DNA from: Oscillospiraceae bacterium
GTDB lineage: Bacteria > Bacillota > Clostridia > Oscillospirales > CAG-272
DNA length: 64,000 nucleotides
Direction of reading: 5' to 3'
NCBI GenBank assembly: GCA_015064505.1
Contig: SVSB01000005.1
Span: 1-64,000 of the forward strand
Below the pieces are notes generated by a model. That model was not told the DNA's origin and ran no database searches. It was given only the letters and a program-made list of their open reading frames with translations. Positions 24,919 through 33,598 of this stretch are shown here, piece after piece (positions within the stretch are counted from its first letter, which is position 1; every line of letters starts with the position of its first letter). The translations under genes were made by a program, and so were the position numbers.

Positions 24919-25911
24919 ATGGGAATTTACGGCTACTTTGCGTTGATGACAGCGGTGACCTTCGTTTTGACCGCAATGCTCACCCGATATCTCATCCCGA
25001 TACTGAAAAGCAAAAAGATGGGACAGAAGATACTTGATATCGGCCCCCGTTGGCATAAGTCAAAGGAGGGCACTCCCCAGATGGGCGGACTTGCTTTCTT
25101 CTGCGTTATCACACTCCTCGGCTCTGCTTTGCTTATAATTGCGGCGCTGACGGAGGCTGCCGACAGGAATATGTGCATCGGCGGCGCTCTTGCTTTGTTC
25201 CTTGGCGTTGCTAACGGCTTCGTTGGAATGTTCGACGATTGGCGTAAGCTGCAGAAGAAGCAGAACGAAGGACTTACTGCATCGCAGAAGTATCTGCTTC
25301 AGCTTATTTGCGCAGGCCTCTATCTTGCAGGTATGAAGGCGGCGGGACTTATCGACGGCGTGCTCCGTATACCCTTTACCTCCATTGAGCTTGATCTCGG
25401 CTTTGGATATTTCTTTATTGCGTTGATACTTATAACGGGCATCGTGAACGCTGTGAATCTCACCGACGGTATTGACGGCCTTCTTTGTATGGTGTCCTTC
25501 GTGTGCGGCGGTTTTCTTCTGCTTGCATCCATTAAGACGGATAATATTCCCCTTTGTATAGTTGCATCGGGTATTATCGGCGGCGTGCTTGGCTTTCTCG
25601 TTTATAATTATCACCCTGCAAGGGTATTTATGGGAGATACGGGCTCTCTTTACCTCGGCGGTCTGTTTGCGGGAACCGCTTTTATGCTAGCGCAGCCTTT
25701 CCTCATCGTAATTTACGGTATTATTTTCATAGTGGAAGCGGCCTCCGTCATTATTCAGGTTGGCTGCTACAAGCTCACCAAGAAGCGCGTTTTCAAGATG
25801 GCTCCCATTCATCATCATTTTGAGATGTGCGGTTGGGGTGAGCTGAAGATCGGATACGTTTTTGCGGCTGTTACCGCCGTTGCATCGGTCATATCATATT
25901 TCGCAATTTAA
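24919..25911 (+). CDS. mraY: Phospho-N-acetylmuramoyl-pentapeptide transferase MraY
   Basis: 330 residues with ten predicted transmembrane helices. It transfers phospho-MurNAc-pentapeptide to undecaprenyl phosphate, making lipid I. Conserved cytoplasmic loops are visible: KEGTPQMGG, the Asp-rich MFDDWRKL, NAVNLTDGIDGL and the signature APIHHHFEMCGW. The start has GGAGG 9 nt upstream. murD, which usually follows mraY, is missing: the next gene is ftsW. Confidence 0.95.
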   Translation: MGIYGYFALMTAVTFVLTAMLTRYLIPILKSKKMGQKILDIGPRWHKSKEGTPQMGGLAFFCVITLLGSALLIIAALTEAADRNMCIGGALALFLGVANGFVGMFDDWRKLQKKQNEGLTASQKYLLQLICAGLYLAGMKAAGLIDGVLRIPFTSIELDLGFGYFFIALILITGIVNAVNLTDGIDGLLCMVSFVCGGFLLLASIKTDNIPLCIVASGIIGGVLGFLVYNYHPARVFMGDTGSLYLGGLFAGTAFMLAQPFLIVIYGIIFIVEAASVIIQVGCYKLTKKRVFKMAPIHHHFEMCGWGELKIGYVFAAVTAVASVISYFAI

Positions 25912-25930
25912 CTATTTTTACGGAGCGGCT

Positions 25931-27250
25931 ATGAAGAAAAACAAGGTCGGCGACCCCAAAAGGGAGGGAAGAGCGCTTCTGCTTCCCAATGAATCAAAAA
26001 AGGATACTGAGCTTGTAGAAAGCATAAATCATCCCCGCGTGTACCGTCCCGAGATCAGAGTAAAGGGGCAGGTTGGTGAGCTTACCATGAGGCGCTCCGG
26101 ATTTGATCCCGTTTTCTTCGTGCTTGTTCTTGTTTTGATGGCGTTCGGATCGGTGATGGTTTTTTCTGCCAGCTATGCCGATGCACTGGCAAGATTTGAC
26201 GACAGCCTCTATTTTGCAAAAAAGCAACTGCTGTTCGTTTTGCTTGCTTTGGTCGTAATGCCGATAGTGGGATCACTTCACTATAAATTTTTTTATCGCT
26301 TTGCAACCGAGCTGTACGTTATCACCCTCGGACTTTTGCTGCTCGTTCTGGTTATCGGTTTTGCGGGCGGAGGCGCTCAAAGATGGTTTTCCTTCTTCGG
26401 TATCTCCGTACAGCCGTCCGAGATCGCCAAGGTTACACTTATCCTCGTTCTTGCGAGCTATTACAGCCGAAATAAGCAAAGAGTCCTTGCCTACACGGTG
26501 AACAAGGAGCTTCGCGGTATTGAATACCGCTTTGTGCGCAAGAAGAACAGAAGAGAATCCTTCTTTTACGGAATTTTCATTCCTTTTTGCCTTCTTGGTG
26601 CCGTGGACGTGCTCGTAATGCTTGAAAAGCACATTTCGGGTCTTGCCATCATAACTATGATAGCCCTTATAGTGATGTTCTACGCGGGTGGAGACTGGCG
26701 CTGGCTTATGGGCGTTGCGCTCTTTGCCGTTGCTGCTGTTGTTCTTCTCATAATTCTTTTCCCTTATGCCTCCGACAGAGTTGAGGTGTGGCTCAATCCC
26801 TATGAGCACAGGCTTGATGGCGGCTGGCAGACGATTCAGGGGCTTTACGCTATAGGATCAGGCGGTCCCTTCGGACTTGGTCTTGGTCAGAGCAGGCTCA
26901 AATACAGCTACGTTTCTCAGCCGCATAACGATTTCATATTCACAATAGTTTGCGAGGAGCTTGGCTTCCTCGGTGCAATGGGTGTTATCACTTTATTTGC
27001 TTTGCTCGTATGGCGCGGGCTTGTAATTGCAAAGCGCGCTCCGGATACCTTTGCAAGCATTGCCGCTTTCGGAATATCTGCGCATATTGCTTTGCAGGTT
27101 CTTCTTAATATAGCGGTCGTGACAAATGCGATCCCCAATACGGGAATATCGTTGCCGTTCTTCAGCTACGGCGGATCTTCACTTATCGTGCTTTCCGCGG
27201 AGATGGGCATAATGCTTTCTATCTCGCGTTACTCTTATATCAGAAAATAA
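25931..27250 (+). CDS. ftsW: SEDS-family glycosyltransferase FtsW/SpoVE
   Basis: 439 residues from the ATG at 25931 (GGAG 5 nt upstream). SEDS proteins polymerise lipid II with a partner class B PBP, here the PBP at 19608. About 70 cytoplasmic residues precede the first helix, a longer tail than in most homologues. SEDS landmarks include VQPSEIAKV, the GGWQTIQGLYAIGSGG loop containing the catalytic-loop region, QPHNDFIFTIVCEELGF and a closing ISLPFFSYGGSS. The gene sits directly between mraY and murG. Confidence 0.92.
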   Translation: MKKNKVGDPKREGRALLLPNESKKDTELVESINHPRVYRPEIRVKGQVGELTMRRSGFDPVFFVLVLVLMAFGSVMVFSASYADALARFDDSLYFAKKQLLFVLLALVVMPIVGSLHYKFFYRFATELYVITLGLLLLVLVIGFAGGGAQRWFSFFGISVQPSEIAKVTLILVLASYYSRNKQRVLAYTVNKELRGIEYRFVRKKNRRESFFYGIFIPFCLLGAVDVLVMLEKHISGLAIITMIALIVMFYAGGDWRWLMGVALFAVAAVVLLIILFPYASDRVEVWLNPYEHRLDGGWQTIQGLYAIGSGGPFGLGLGQSRLKYSYVSQPHNDFIFTIVCEELGFLGAMGVITLFALLVWRGLVIAKRAPDTFASIAAFGISAHIALQVLLNIAVVTNAIPNTGISLPFFSYGGSSLIVLSAEMGIMLSISRYSYIRK

Positions 27251-27262
27251 CGGAGAATCAAA

Positions 27263-28375
27263 ATGAGATATCTACTTACAGGAGGCGGAACGGCAGGCCA
27301 CATTAACCCGGCTCTTGCCATTGCCGATACCATAAAGGCAAATGACCCCTCTGCAGTTATAGCTTACGTCGGAACGCCTAACGGAATGGAAAACACTCTT
27401 GTTGGCAGAGAAGGTTACAAAATGTACCACGTTGACGTGAAGGGCTTCAGACGAAGTCTTTCGCCCGCAAATATCAAGGCGGCGTGGCTTGCTCTCACCT
27501 CGCCACTCAGGGCAGAGAAGATCATTGATGATTTTAAGCCGGATTTCGTTATCGGCACCGGTGGTTACGTAAGCTGGCCCGTGCTGGTTGCCGCTCACCG
27601 CAAAAGGATTCCCTGCGCTGTACACGAGGCAAATGCAGTTCCCGGCATGACCGTTGCAAGGCTTGAAAAATACGTTGACAGAGTGTTTCTGAATTTTGCG
27701 GAAACGGGAAAAAGACTTAAGTATCCCGAAAAGCATATGCACGTGGGTTGTCCTTTGCGCGGTGCCTTTTCCGGCGGCGGAGCGGTAATGACGCCCGAGC
27801 TTGCGGAAAATGCAAGAGCATACGTTCTGTGCTATGGAGGAAGCCTTGGTGCCGACAGAATAAACGACACAATGCTTGAAATGTTCGCATCAAGGGACAC
27901 ACGTCTGCAGGATACTGCCTTCTGCCTTTCTACGGGCGAAAGAAATTTCGTTAACTTTAAGGCAAGATTTTCCGAGGCCGGTCTTTGCGATGAGCCGAAT
28001 ATCGAGATCCTTTCTTATATTTACGATATGCCCGTTCGTATGGCGGCGGCAGATATCGTAATATGCAGAAGCGGAGCAATTACACTTTCCGAGCTTGCCC
28101 TTCTCGGTAAGTGCTCGATACTTATTCCGTCACCTAACGTAACAAACGATCAGCAGTATAAGAACGCTAAGCTTCTTGCGGATAACGGTGCAGCCGTCCT
28201 TATCAGAGAAAAGGATCTGACGCCCGAGCGCCTTGCCGATGAGATCGCTCGTCTTTCCTGCGATCCCGAAGCAAGAGAGAAGATCAAGAAAAATATTCGG
28301 GCATTTGCCGTTGAGGATTGCAATAAGCGTATCTATCTCGAAATGCAGCGGCTGATAAAGGAAAGAAAAAAGTAA
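27263..28375 (+). CDS. murG: UDP-GlcNAc transferase MurG
   Basis: 370 residues. It adds GlcNAc to lipid I, making lipid II on the inner membrane face. The N-terminal glycine loop LLTGGGTAGHINPAL, GTGGYVSWPVLVAA, the HEANAVPG loop, and the GT-B C-domain ICRSGAITLSELALLGK (UDP-GlcNAc binding) are all present. It lies 12 nt from ftsW and 13 nt from the ftsQ-like gene. Confidence 0.95.
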   Translation: MRYLLTGGGTAGHINPALAIADTIKANDPSAVIAYVGTPNGMENTLVGREGYKMYHVDVKGFRRSLSPANIKAAWLALTSPLRAEKIIDDFKPDFVIGTGGYVSWPVLVAAHRKRIPCAVHEANAVPGMTVARLEKYVDRVFLNFAETGKRLKYPEKHMHVGCPLRGAFSGGGAVMTPELAENARAYVLCYGGSLGADRINDTMLEMFASRDTRLQDTAFCLSTGERNFVNFKARFSEAGLCDEPNIEILSYIYDMPVRMAAADIVICRSGAITLSELALLGKCSILIPSPNVTNDQQYKNAKLLADNGAAVLIREKDLTPERLADEIARLSCDPEAREKIKKNIRAFAVEDCNKRIYLEMQRLIKERKK

Positions 28376-28388
28376 CGGAGGAAGTGCC

Positions 28389-29126
28389 GTGGCAAAAAGC
28401 ATAAAGAAGGTCAGAGGACCGATTGCGGTTACAGTTGCCGTGCTCGTAGTTTTAGTCACGGCTTGCGTGCTTTTCTTTATCCTTTGCAGGGTTGACAGCA
28501 TAACCGTTGAGGGCTGTGAGCTGTACTCAACGGATGAGATCATCGAAGTTGCGGGTATTGATAAAGGTATATTCATACTTTCAGTCGACGGAGACGGCGC
28601 CGTTCGCTCAATACTTCAAAAATTCTCAGTAATTAAGGAAGCTGACGTCTCGGTAAGTCTTCCCGATAAAGTCGTTATTACGGTGGTTGAAGAGCCGCCC
28701 ACGTTTTGCACCGCTATCGGAGTCAGCACCGTAATGTTCAGTCACGAGCTTCGGGTAGCCGAGGTAAGGATGAACAGCGCGGAAGCTGTCGGCATCCCCG
28801 TGATACTCCCCGAGATATCGGAGGCTATAGGAGGCAAGCGTATCGTCTTTTCTGACGGTGAGCCTTCGTATATTACGCGCATGCTTCAGGCAGTTTCCGT
28901 TTCCGAGCTGCTTCCCCGCATAACATTGATAGACTGTACGAGCGCAAGGAACGCATCCGTAACGGTTGACGGAAAGTATACTCTTATTACCGGAGGAATT
29001 TCCGATATAGACGTGAAGCTTGATATTGCCCTTGAGTATCTTAAGAACGAACGCATCACTGCGGCAAAAAGCGCCGTGCTTGATCTTACCGATCCCAAAG
29101 AGGTCATAGTTACGGTGGAAGAGTGA
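28389..29126 (+). CDS. ftsQ: FtsQ/DivIB-type division protein
   Basis: 245 residues from a GTG start with GGAGGAAG upstream. A short cytoplasmic tail and one transmembrane segment (about 13-35) are followed by a POTRA domain beginning RVDSITVEGCELYSTDEI and a beta domain (DVSVSLPDKVVITVVEEP). This is the membrane scaffold that links FtsL/DivIC to the SEDS-PBP synthase. It is the last gene before the separate ftsZ promoter region. Confidence 0.88.
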   Translation: MAKSIKKVRGPIAVTVAVLVVLVTACVLFFILCRVDSITVEGCELYSTDEIIEVAGIDKGIFILSVDGDGAVRSILQKFSVIKEADVSVSLPDKVVITVVEEPPTFCTAIGVSTVMFSHELRVAEVRMNSAEAVGIPVILPEISEAIGGKRIVFSDGEPSYITRMLQAVSVSELLPRITLIDCTSARNASVTVDGKYTLITGGISDIDVKLDIALEYLKNERITAAKSAVLDLTDPKEVIVTVEE

Positions 29127-29174
29127 TAAAACTCGTTAATTTTGCGCATTTTATCAATTTTTTCTGCAAAACTC

Positions 29175-29203
29175 TTGCAAAATCAAATAAAATCTATTAT
29201 CAT
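29175..29203 (+). promoter_or_regulatory. Probable separate ftsZ promoter
   Basis: TTGCAA (29175-29180), 17 nt and TATCAT (29198-29203) in an AT-rich 139-bp gap. Both boxes deviate from consensus, so the call is tentative, but the gap size suggests an independent promoter. Confidence 0.45.
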
Positions 29204-29265
29204 ATTACTATGTAGATTTATGCCCAATGTTAATAATAAAGTTTAAATAAATCGGAGGTCAAAAA

Positions 29266-30456
29266 ATGTCCATTCCTTACGACAAGAGCAACGTTAATAT
29301 CAAGGTTGTCGGTGTCGGCGGCGGCGGAAACAACGCCGTTAACCGTATGATCGAGACCAATATCAAGGGTGTTGAATTCCTTGCCATCAACACCGACCAG
29401 ATGGCACTCGTTAAGTCCAATGCCACCACCAAGATCGCAATCGGCGAGAAGATCACCAAGGGCTTCGGCGCAGGTGCTAACCCCGAAAACGGCCGCCGCG
29501 CGGCTGAGGAGAGCGTTGAGGAGATCAAGAGCGCACTCTCCGGCGCTGATATGGTTTTCGTTACCACCGGTATGGGTGGCGGAACCGGTACCGGTGCTGC
29601 TCCCATTATTGCGCGCATCGCTAAAGAAATGGACATTCTTACCATAGGTATCGCAACAAAGCCCTTCGAGTTTGAGGGTAAGCGCCGCATGGTTCAGGCT
29701 GAGTCGGGTGTTGAGGAGCTTCGTCAGAACGTTGACTCTCTCATCATCATTCCCAACGAGCGCCTTAAGCAGGTAAGCGATACCAGAATTACTCTTATGA
29801 ACGCATTTGAGATCGCTGACGACGTACTTCGCCGCGGTGTTCAGAGCGTTTCCGAGATCGTTAACGAGACCGCTTTCATAAACGTTGACTTCGCTGACGT
29901 TACCGCCATTATGAAGGGCGCGGGCAATGCACATATGGGTATCGGTAGCGGTACCGGTAAGGATAAGGCAGAGATCGCCGCTAAGTCCGCAATCTCCAGC
30001 CCCCTGCTTGAAACCTCTATTGACGGCGCACGCGGAATCCTCTTCAGTATTACCGCTTCCCCCGATATCGGACTTGAGGATATCGATATTGCGGCACGTA
30101 TGATTACCGATGCGGCTCATCCCGACGCTAACAACATTTGGGGAGTTTCCTTTGATCCCAATCTTGAGGATGAGATGCGCATTACCATAATTGCCACCGG
30201 CTTTGACGGTGCAAAGAACAATACCGCCGCTGCAAAGAAGGCAGAGGAAAAGAAGACCGCGACTCGCGAGAGCAACGCGCAGGACAGAACCGCGGCTCTT
30301 GAGCCCGACGATACAAATTCCGAGGAGGTTCTCGGCGAGGAGATCTTTGAGGACGTAAGCTCTATGCTTAAGCGCCGTTCTCTCGCTCCCCAGCCCCAGC
30401 AGAACGAGCAGCCTCAGCAGCCCGTTAACCCCCGCTTCGGTCGTCGTTTCAGCTAA
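29266..30456 (+). CDS. ftsZ: Cell-division GTPase FtsZ
   Basis: 396 residues. This tubulin-like protein forms the Z-ring. The nucleotide-binding loops VGVGGGGNNAVNRM and GMGGGTGTGAAPIIA and the T7 loop NVDFADV are complete. After residue ~315 comes a charged Ala/Glu/Lys-rich linker and an atypical tail: EEIFEDVSSMLKRRS replaces the usual DIPxFLRR peptide and is followed by a Gln/Pro-rich end. No ftsA occurs, so the tail may bind another membrane tether such as SepF, which is not in the window. GGAGG precedes the start. Confidence 0.96.
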   Translation: MSIPYDKSNVNIKVVGVGGGGNNAVNRMIETNIKGVEFLAINTDQMALVKSNATTKIAIGEKITKGFGAGANPENGRRAAEESVEEIKSALSGADMVFVTTGMGGGTGTGAAPIIARIAKEMDILTIGIATKPFEFEGKRRMVQAESGVEELRQNVDSLIIIPNERLKQVSDTRITLMNAFEIADDVLRRGVQSVSEIVNETAFINVDFADVTAIMKGAGNAHMGIGSGTGKDKAEIAAKSAISSPLLETSIDGARGILFSITASPDIGLEDIDIAARMITDAAHPDANNIWGVSFDPNLEDEMRITIIATGFDGAKNNTAAAKKAEEKKTATRESNAQDRTAALEPDDTNSEEVLGEEIFEDVSSMLKRRSLAPQPQQNEQPQQPVNPRFGRRFS

Positions 30457-30470
30457 TACATAGCATAAAG

Positions 30471-30505
30471 AAAGCTCCGTGTGCGTGCACACGGAGCTTT
30501 TGTTA
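30471..30505. terminator. Bidirectional terminator between ftsZ and the minus-strand genes
   Basis: AAAGCTCCGTGTGC (30471-30484) pairs with GCACACGGAGCTTT (30487-30500), followed by TTGTT on the plus strand and by an AT-rich stretch on the minus strand. The genes on either side converge. Confidence 0.85.
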
Positions 30506-30510
30506 TCAGG

Positions 30511-31131
30511 TTATTTGTTTTCGCCTTCGGTATTATCGTTGCTTGAGTCGCTATAGGAAAAGTCGCGTTCAGCAAAACCGAAATCGTCTTCAGCGGGAGC
30601 AACGGGCTCCTCAATGGGCTCGGGAAGCTTTTCAAGCTTTGATGCCGCCCATACGCCGGCTGCAAGGCTGTAGATTATGTAAGCCGCAAATACGTAATCG
30701 ATTATATCGTCGATAAAGAATCCGAACCAAAGGATATTTGCAACTGCGTCTATGCTGAAAAGGACGAGAGCTGCAATAAGCCAGTTTTTATGAAGATTCT
30801 TTGATTTGAGCCAGCAAACGAAGTATACGGCCAGCGCGATAACGATCACAACCGCGATGACTGCGAGATAGGAAGCGGGATAAAATTCCAAACTATCGTA
30901 CCCGCCGAATTCGTCGTAGGATTCTACGGGCATCTTACCCGTCTGGAACATTGCGCCAACGAGAGAGTAGTAAAGGAACTGAGCGGAAAAGAGGAAATAC
31001 GTGTCTGCACCGAAAATAAGCAACGCGCAGTTGACTAAGGTAAAAATAAGCATCAGCAGAATTGAATATCTTGCTGATTCGTATTTTTTGGTGTAGCTGA
31101 GCTTGAGGGCAGAATGTGTTTGCTTGTTCAT
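30511..31131 (-). CDS. Five-helix membrane protein of unknown function
   Basis: 206 residues, not recognised. A basic start (KLSYTKKYESARYS) precedes about five hydrophobic segments: two before a loop holding the acidic, aromatic stretch ESYDEFGGYDSLEFYP, then three more. The final 45 residues are cytoplasmic, acidic and low-complexity (EEPVAPAEDDFGFAERDF). GGAG lies before the ATG at 31131. It follows the YitT gene by 23 nt on the same strand, so the two are likely one operon. Confidence 0.7.
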   Translation of the reverse strand: MNKQTHSALKLSYTKKYESARYSILLMLIFTLVNCALLIFGADTYFLFSAQFLYYSLVGAMFQTGKMPVESYDEFGGYDSLEFYPASYLAVIAVVIVIALAVYFVCWLKSKNLHKNWLIAALVLFSIDAVANILWFGFFIDDIIDYVFAAYIIYSLAAGVWAASKLEKLPEPIEEPVAPAEDDFGFAERDFSYSDSSNDNTEGENK

Positions 31132-31154
31132 TGTTTTCTCCTTTTATGTTAAAA

Positions 31155-32042
31155 TTAAAGTGCTTCGGATTCAAATCCAACGCCGCGGACCTCTGCGGCA
31201 CTGCTGAGTATCATAAACGATTCGGGGCTTATTCTGTTGACGCTGCTCTTAAGATCGTATATCTGGCTCTTTTTTACCACGCACATAATGACCTGCTTAT
31301 CCTTGTGAGTAAAGCCGCCCTTGCCCGTAAGAAGTGTGGTTCCGCGGTTTAGCTCCGTCAGTATCATACTTGATACTTCCTCTGCCTTATCGGTAATAAT
31401 AATGGCAAGCATTGCTCTGTTGATGCCGCTTATTACAACGTCTATACAAGCGGAGGCAACGAGAATGGCGATAAGGGAATAGAATACGTCGTTGAAGTCC
31501 TTAAGCACGATGCTTGAGGCAAGTACTACTGCCATATCAACGATAAAGATGAAGGTGGCGTTTGAGAAGGTGGGGAATCTTTTTTTGAGCAGGCAGGAGA
31601 TAAGATCCGTTCCGCCCGTTGTGTATCCCTTGGAAAAGAAAAGACCGAGACCCGCGCCCATGCAGATACCGCCGAACAGCGCCGCAAGCAGTCTGTCCTC
31701 CGTAAGCGGGGGAAGAAAGAAGAGCAGGTCGGTGATTATTGAGGAGGTTGCGATTCCGATAATGGTCTTGATTACGAATTTAAAACCGAAAATATACCAA
31801 TTTATAAGAACCAGAGGCACGTTGATAAGAATTATCACGATACCGATAGGAGTGTTGAAGAGAATGTTGAGCACGGTGGAAATACCCGTTGCTCCGCCGA
31901 TTACTATTTCCTGAGGAACGAAGAACATATTGAGCGCAACGCTAAACAGCAACGAGGCAGCAAGGAGAGTGAATATATGCGATATTATATTAGCCGTTTT
32001 TGCATTACGCTTCAACACGGATTTCTTGGTATTCGGTTCCAT
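31155..32042 (-). CDS. YitT-family membrane protein (DUF161-DUF2179)
   Basis: 295 residues. Five to six transmembrane helices contain the paired internal motifs VIGGATGISTVLNILF and YTTGGTDLISCLLKK, characteristic of the YitT family. A cytoplasmic C-terminal DUF2179 domain follows, with LNRGTTLLTGKGGFTHKDK and VVKKSQIYDLK. The family is widespread in Firmicutes; transport is suspected but unproven. It has a consensus promoter and starts the minus-strand operon. Confidence 0.88.
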   Translation of the reverse strand: MEPNTKKSVLKRNAKTANIISHIFTLLAASLLFSVALNMFFVPQEIVIGGATGISTVLNILFNTPIGIVIILINVPLVLINWYIFGFKFVIKTIIGIATSSIITDLLFFLPPLTEDRLLAALFGGICMGAGLGLFFSKGYTTGGTDLISCLLKKRFPTFSNATFIFIVDMAVVLASSIVLKDFNDVFYSLIAILVASACIDVVISGINRAMLAIIITDKAEEVSSMILTELNRGTTLLTGKGGFTHKDKQVIMCVVKKSQIYDLKSSVNRISPESFMILSSAAEVRGVGFESEAL

Positions 32043-32073
32043 TTATGCCTCCGCAAATCTGAATATTAGGTAT

Positions 32074-32102
32074 ATTATATTTTAAGTTTGGCAAATAGTC
32101 AA
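32074..32102 (-). promoter_or_regulatory. Promoter of the yitT operon
   Basis: On the minus strand TTGACT (32102-32097), 17 nt and a perfect TATAAT (32079-32074), 32 nt upstream of the ATG at 32042. Confidence 0.75.
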
Positions 32103-32184
32103 TAAACATAACAAAAAAATATATATGAGTTTATTCCACTATAAGAGTAATATGTAAATTATAATTAAATAAGGTGACTATCTA

Positions 32185-32213
32185 TTGACAAAACGATCGT
32201 TTTAAGAGATAAT
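32185..32213 (+). promoter_or_regulatory. Promoter with palindrome in the spacer, DUF5711-cvpA operon
   Basis: TTGACA (32185-32190), 17 nt and GATAAT (32208-32213). A perfect 14-bp palindrome AAAACGATCGTTTT (32190-32203) fills the spacer, which is the classic place for a repressor site. No regulator gene is adjacent. Confidence 0.6.
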
Positions 32214-32241
32214 ATAATGATGAAGAGATTGGGAGGTGCGA

Positions 32242-33585
32242 ATGAATAAACGCAATTCCGTAAATGATACGCACAGCTCCCCGGAAAGGAAAAAGCGGGA
32301 GCTTGAACACACCGAAAGCGGATACGATGCCGCGGGAGTTCCCGAGTACTATAACGAGGAAGAGGACTTCCGTAAGCTTGACGAGCGGTTTGGTAATAAT
32401 CCTAAAAACGAATATTATGCAAAGGTAGCATCAGGCTACCGTTACGCAAAGATCGCGCTGGTTGCAGTGCTGGTTGCCGTAATCCTTTTTGCCCTCGTTC
32501 TCGGTTCGGATGAATTCACATATGCAAATCTCCGCTATCTTCTCCGCAATTTCGGAGAGGTGACCAATACGGACACGGAGCTTGCGACCGTAATTGAATT
32601 CCACGGAGATGAGAACTCGGTGTGTGATATTTTCAACGATAAGCTTGCCGTTTTAAGCGGCGATACCGTATCTCTTTACAGGCTTTCGGGAAAAAAACTG
32701 TTTTCCGAAAAGGTTACGCAGGGAAACGGCGCGACTCATCTTGCAGTTGGCAGTAAGTATTTTTTCGTCTGGTCCCACGAATACGGCACTTTTGATATCT
32801 TTAACAGCGTATATAAAATAGTCACCCTTGAAAGTCAGTACCCGGTTCAGGCTGTTGCCGTTGACGGAGTCGGCGGCTTTGCGCTTCTTAACCGCAACAA
32901 GACCGATCTTTCAAGCGTGGAGATATACGACGGCGACGCTCTCATAACAGCAACGAAGACCCTTGCAAATGATTACGCTGTTTCCATTGCGCTATCATCG
33001 GACGGAAATATGCTCTCCACCGCATCATTTTCCACGGAGGAAGGAGAATATCTTTCCAAGCTCGATGTCAGCGATATAAAAAACGGCGTATCGTTGCATA
33101 CTTACACCTATAAGGGAGAATTCCCCCTTGAAACGGGCTTCTTTGGGAATTACGGCTTTTATATTCTTACGGATAAAGCTGCTTATATATACGGTGCCTC
33201 GGGAGAGCTGCTGATTCGCGAGACCTACAGCGGCAAGCTCTCGCTTACCGCATCAAACGGCAGCCACGTATGCCTCGTTTGCACGTCCGTTGGATCCGTT
33301 TCCGCTAATCACATAGAGGTAATATCGGAGACGGGCCGCGTTGCTGCGAGATTTTCCACGGACAGCGTCGTAATCGACGCGTGCCTTACCGAGGAGAACG
33401 TTTTTCTTCTTGCATCTTCGGTTGTTTGCGTCTCTCTTGAGGATGGCGGCAAGACCGATATTCCCCGCAGACAGAACGCAAGATCCATTATAACCGACGG
33501 CGCAAACGTTTATTGCGTCTATACGGGCAGAGCAGAGCTTATCTACTCCGACGGACGCCCATATTCAAATAACGAAAATAACTGA
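32242..33585 (+). CDS. DUF5711-like membrane-anchored beta-propeller protein
   Basis: 447 residues from the ATG at 32242 (GGGAGG 5 nt upstream). A charged cytoplasmic N-terminus of about 70 residues, one transmembrane helix (about 73-95, KIALVAVLVAVILFALVLG) and a large extracytoplasmic domain of repeated four-strand blocks follow, including DKLAVLSGDTVSLYRLSGKK and AVDGVGGFALLNRN, reminiscent of a WD/PQQ-like propeller. The plan fits DUF5711, of unknown function. It lies 13 nt before cvpA and shares its promoter. Confidence 0.65.
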   Translation: MNKRNSVNDTHSSPERKKRELEHTESGYDAAGVPEYYNEEEDFRKLDERFGNNPKNEYYAKVASGYRYAKIALVAVLVAVILFALVLGSDEFTYANLRYLLRNFGEVTNTDTELATVIEFHGDENSVCDIFNDKLAVLSGDTVSLYRLSGKKLFSEKVTQGNGATHLAVGSKYFFVWSHEYGTFDIFNSVYKIVTLESQYPVQAVAVDGVGGFALLNRNKTDLSSVEIYDGDALITATKTLANDYAVSIALSSDGNMLSTASFSTEEGEYLSKLDVSDIKNGVSLHTYTYKGEFPLETGFFGNYGFYILTDKAAYIYGASGELLIRETYSGKLSLTASNGSHVCLVCTSVGSVSANHIEVISETGRVAARFSTDSVVIDACLTEENVFLLASSVVCVSLEDGGKTDIPRRQNARSIITDGANVYCVYTGRAELIYSDGRPYSNNENN

Positions 33586-33598
33586 TTGGGAGGACTTT

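Noticed and set aside
29230..30492. 420-aa reading frame antisense to ftsZ
   Set aside because: It mirrors a perfect FtsZ coding frame, has no family similarity and no ribosome site; it is a codon-bias shadow.
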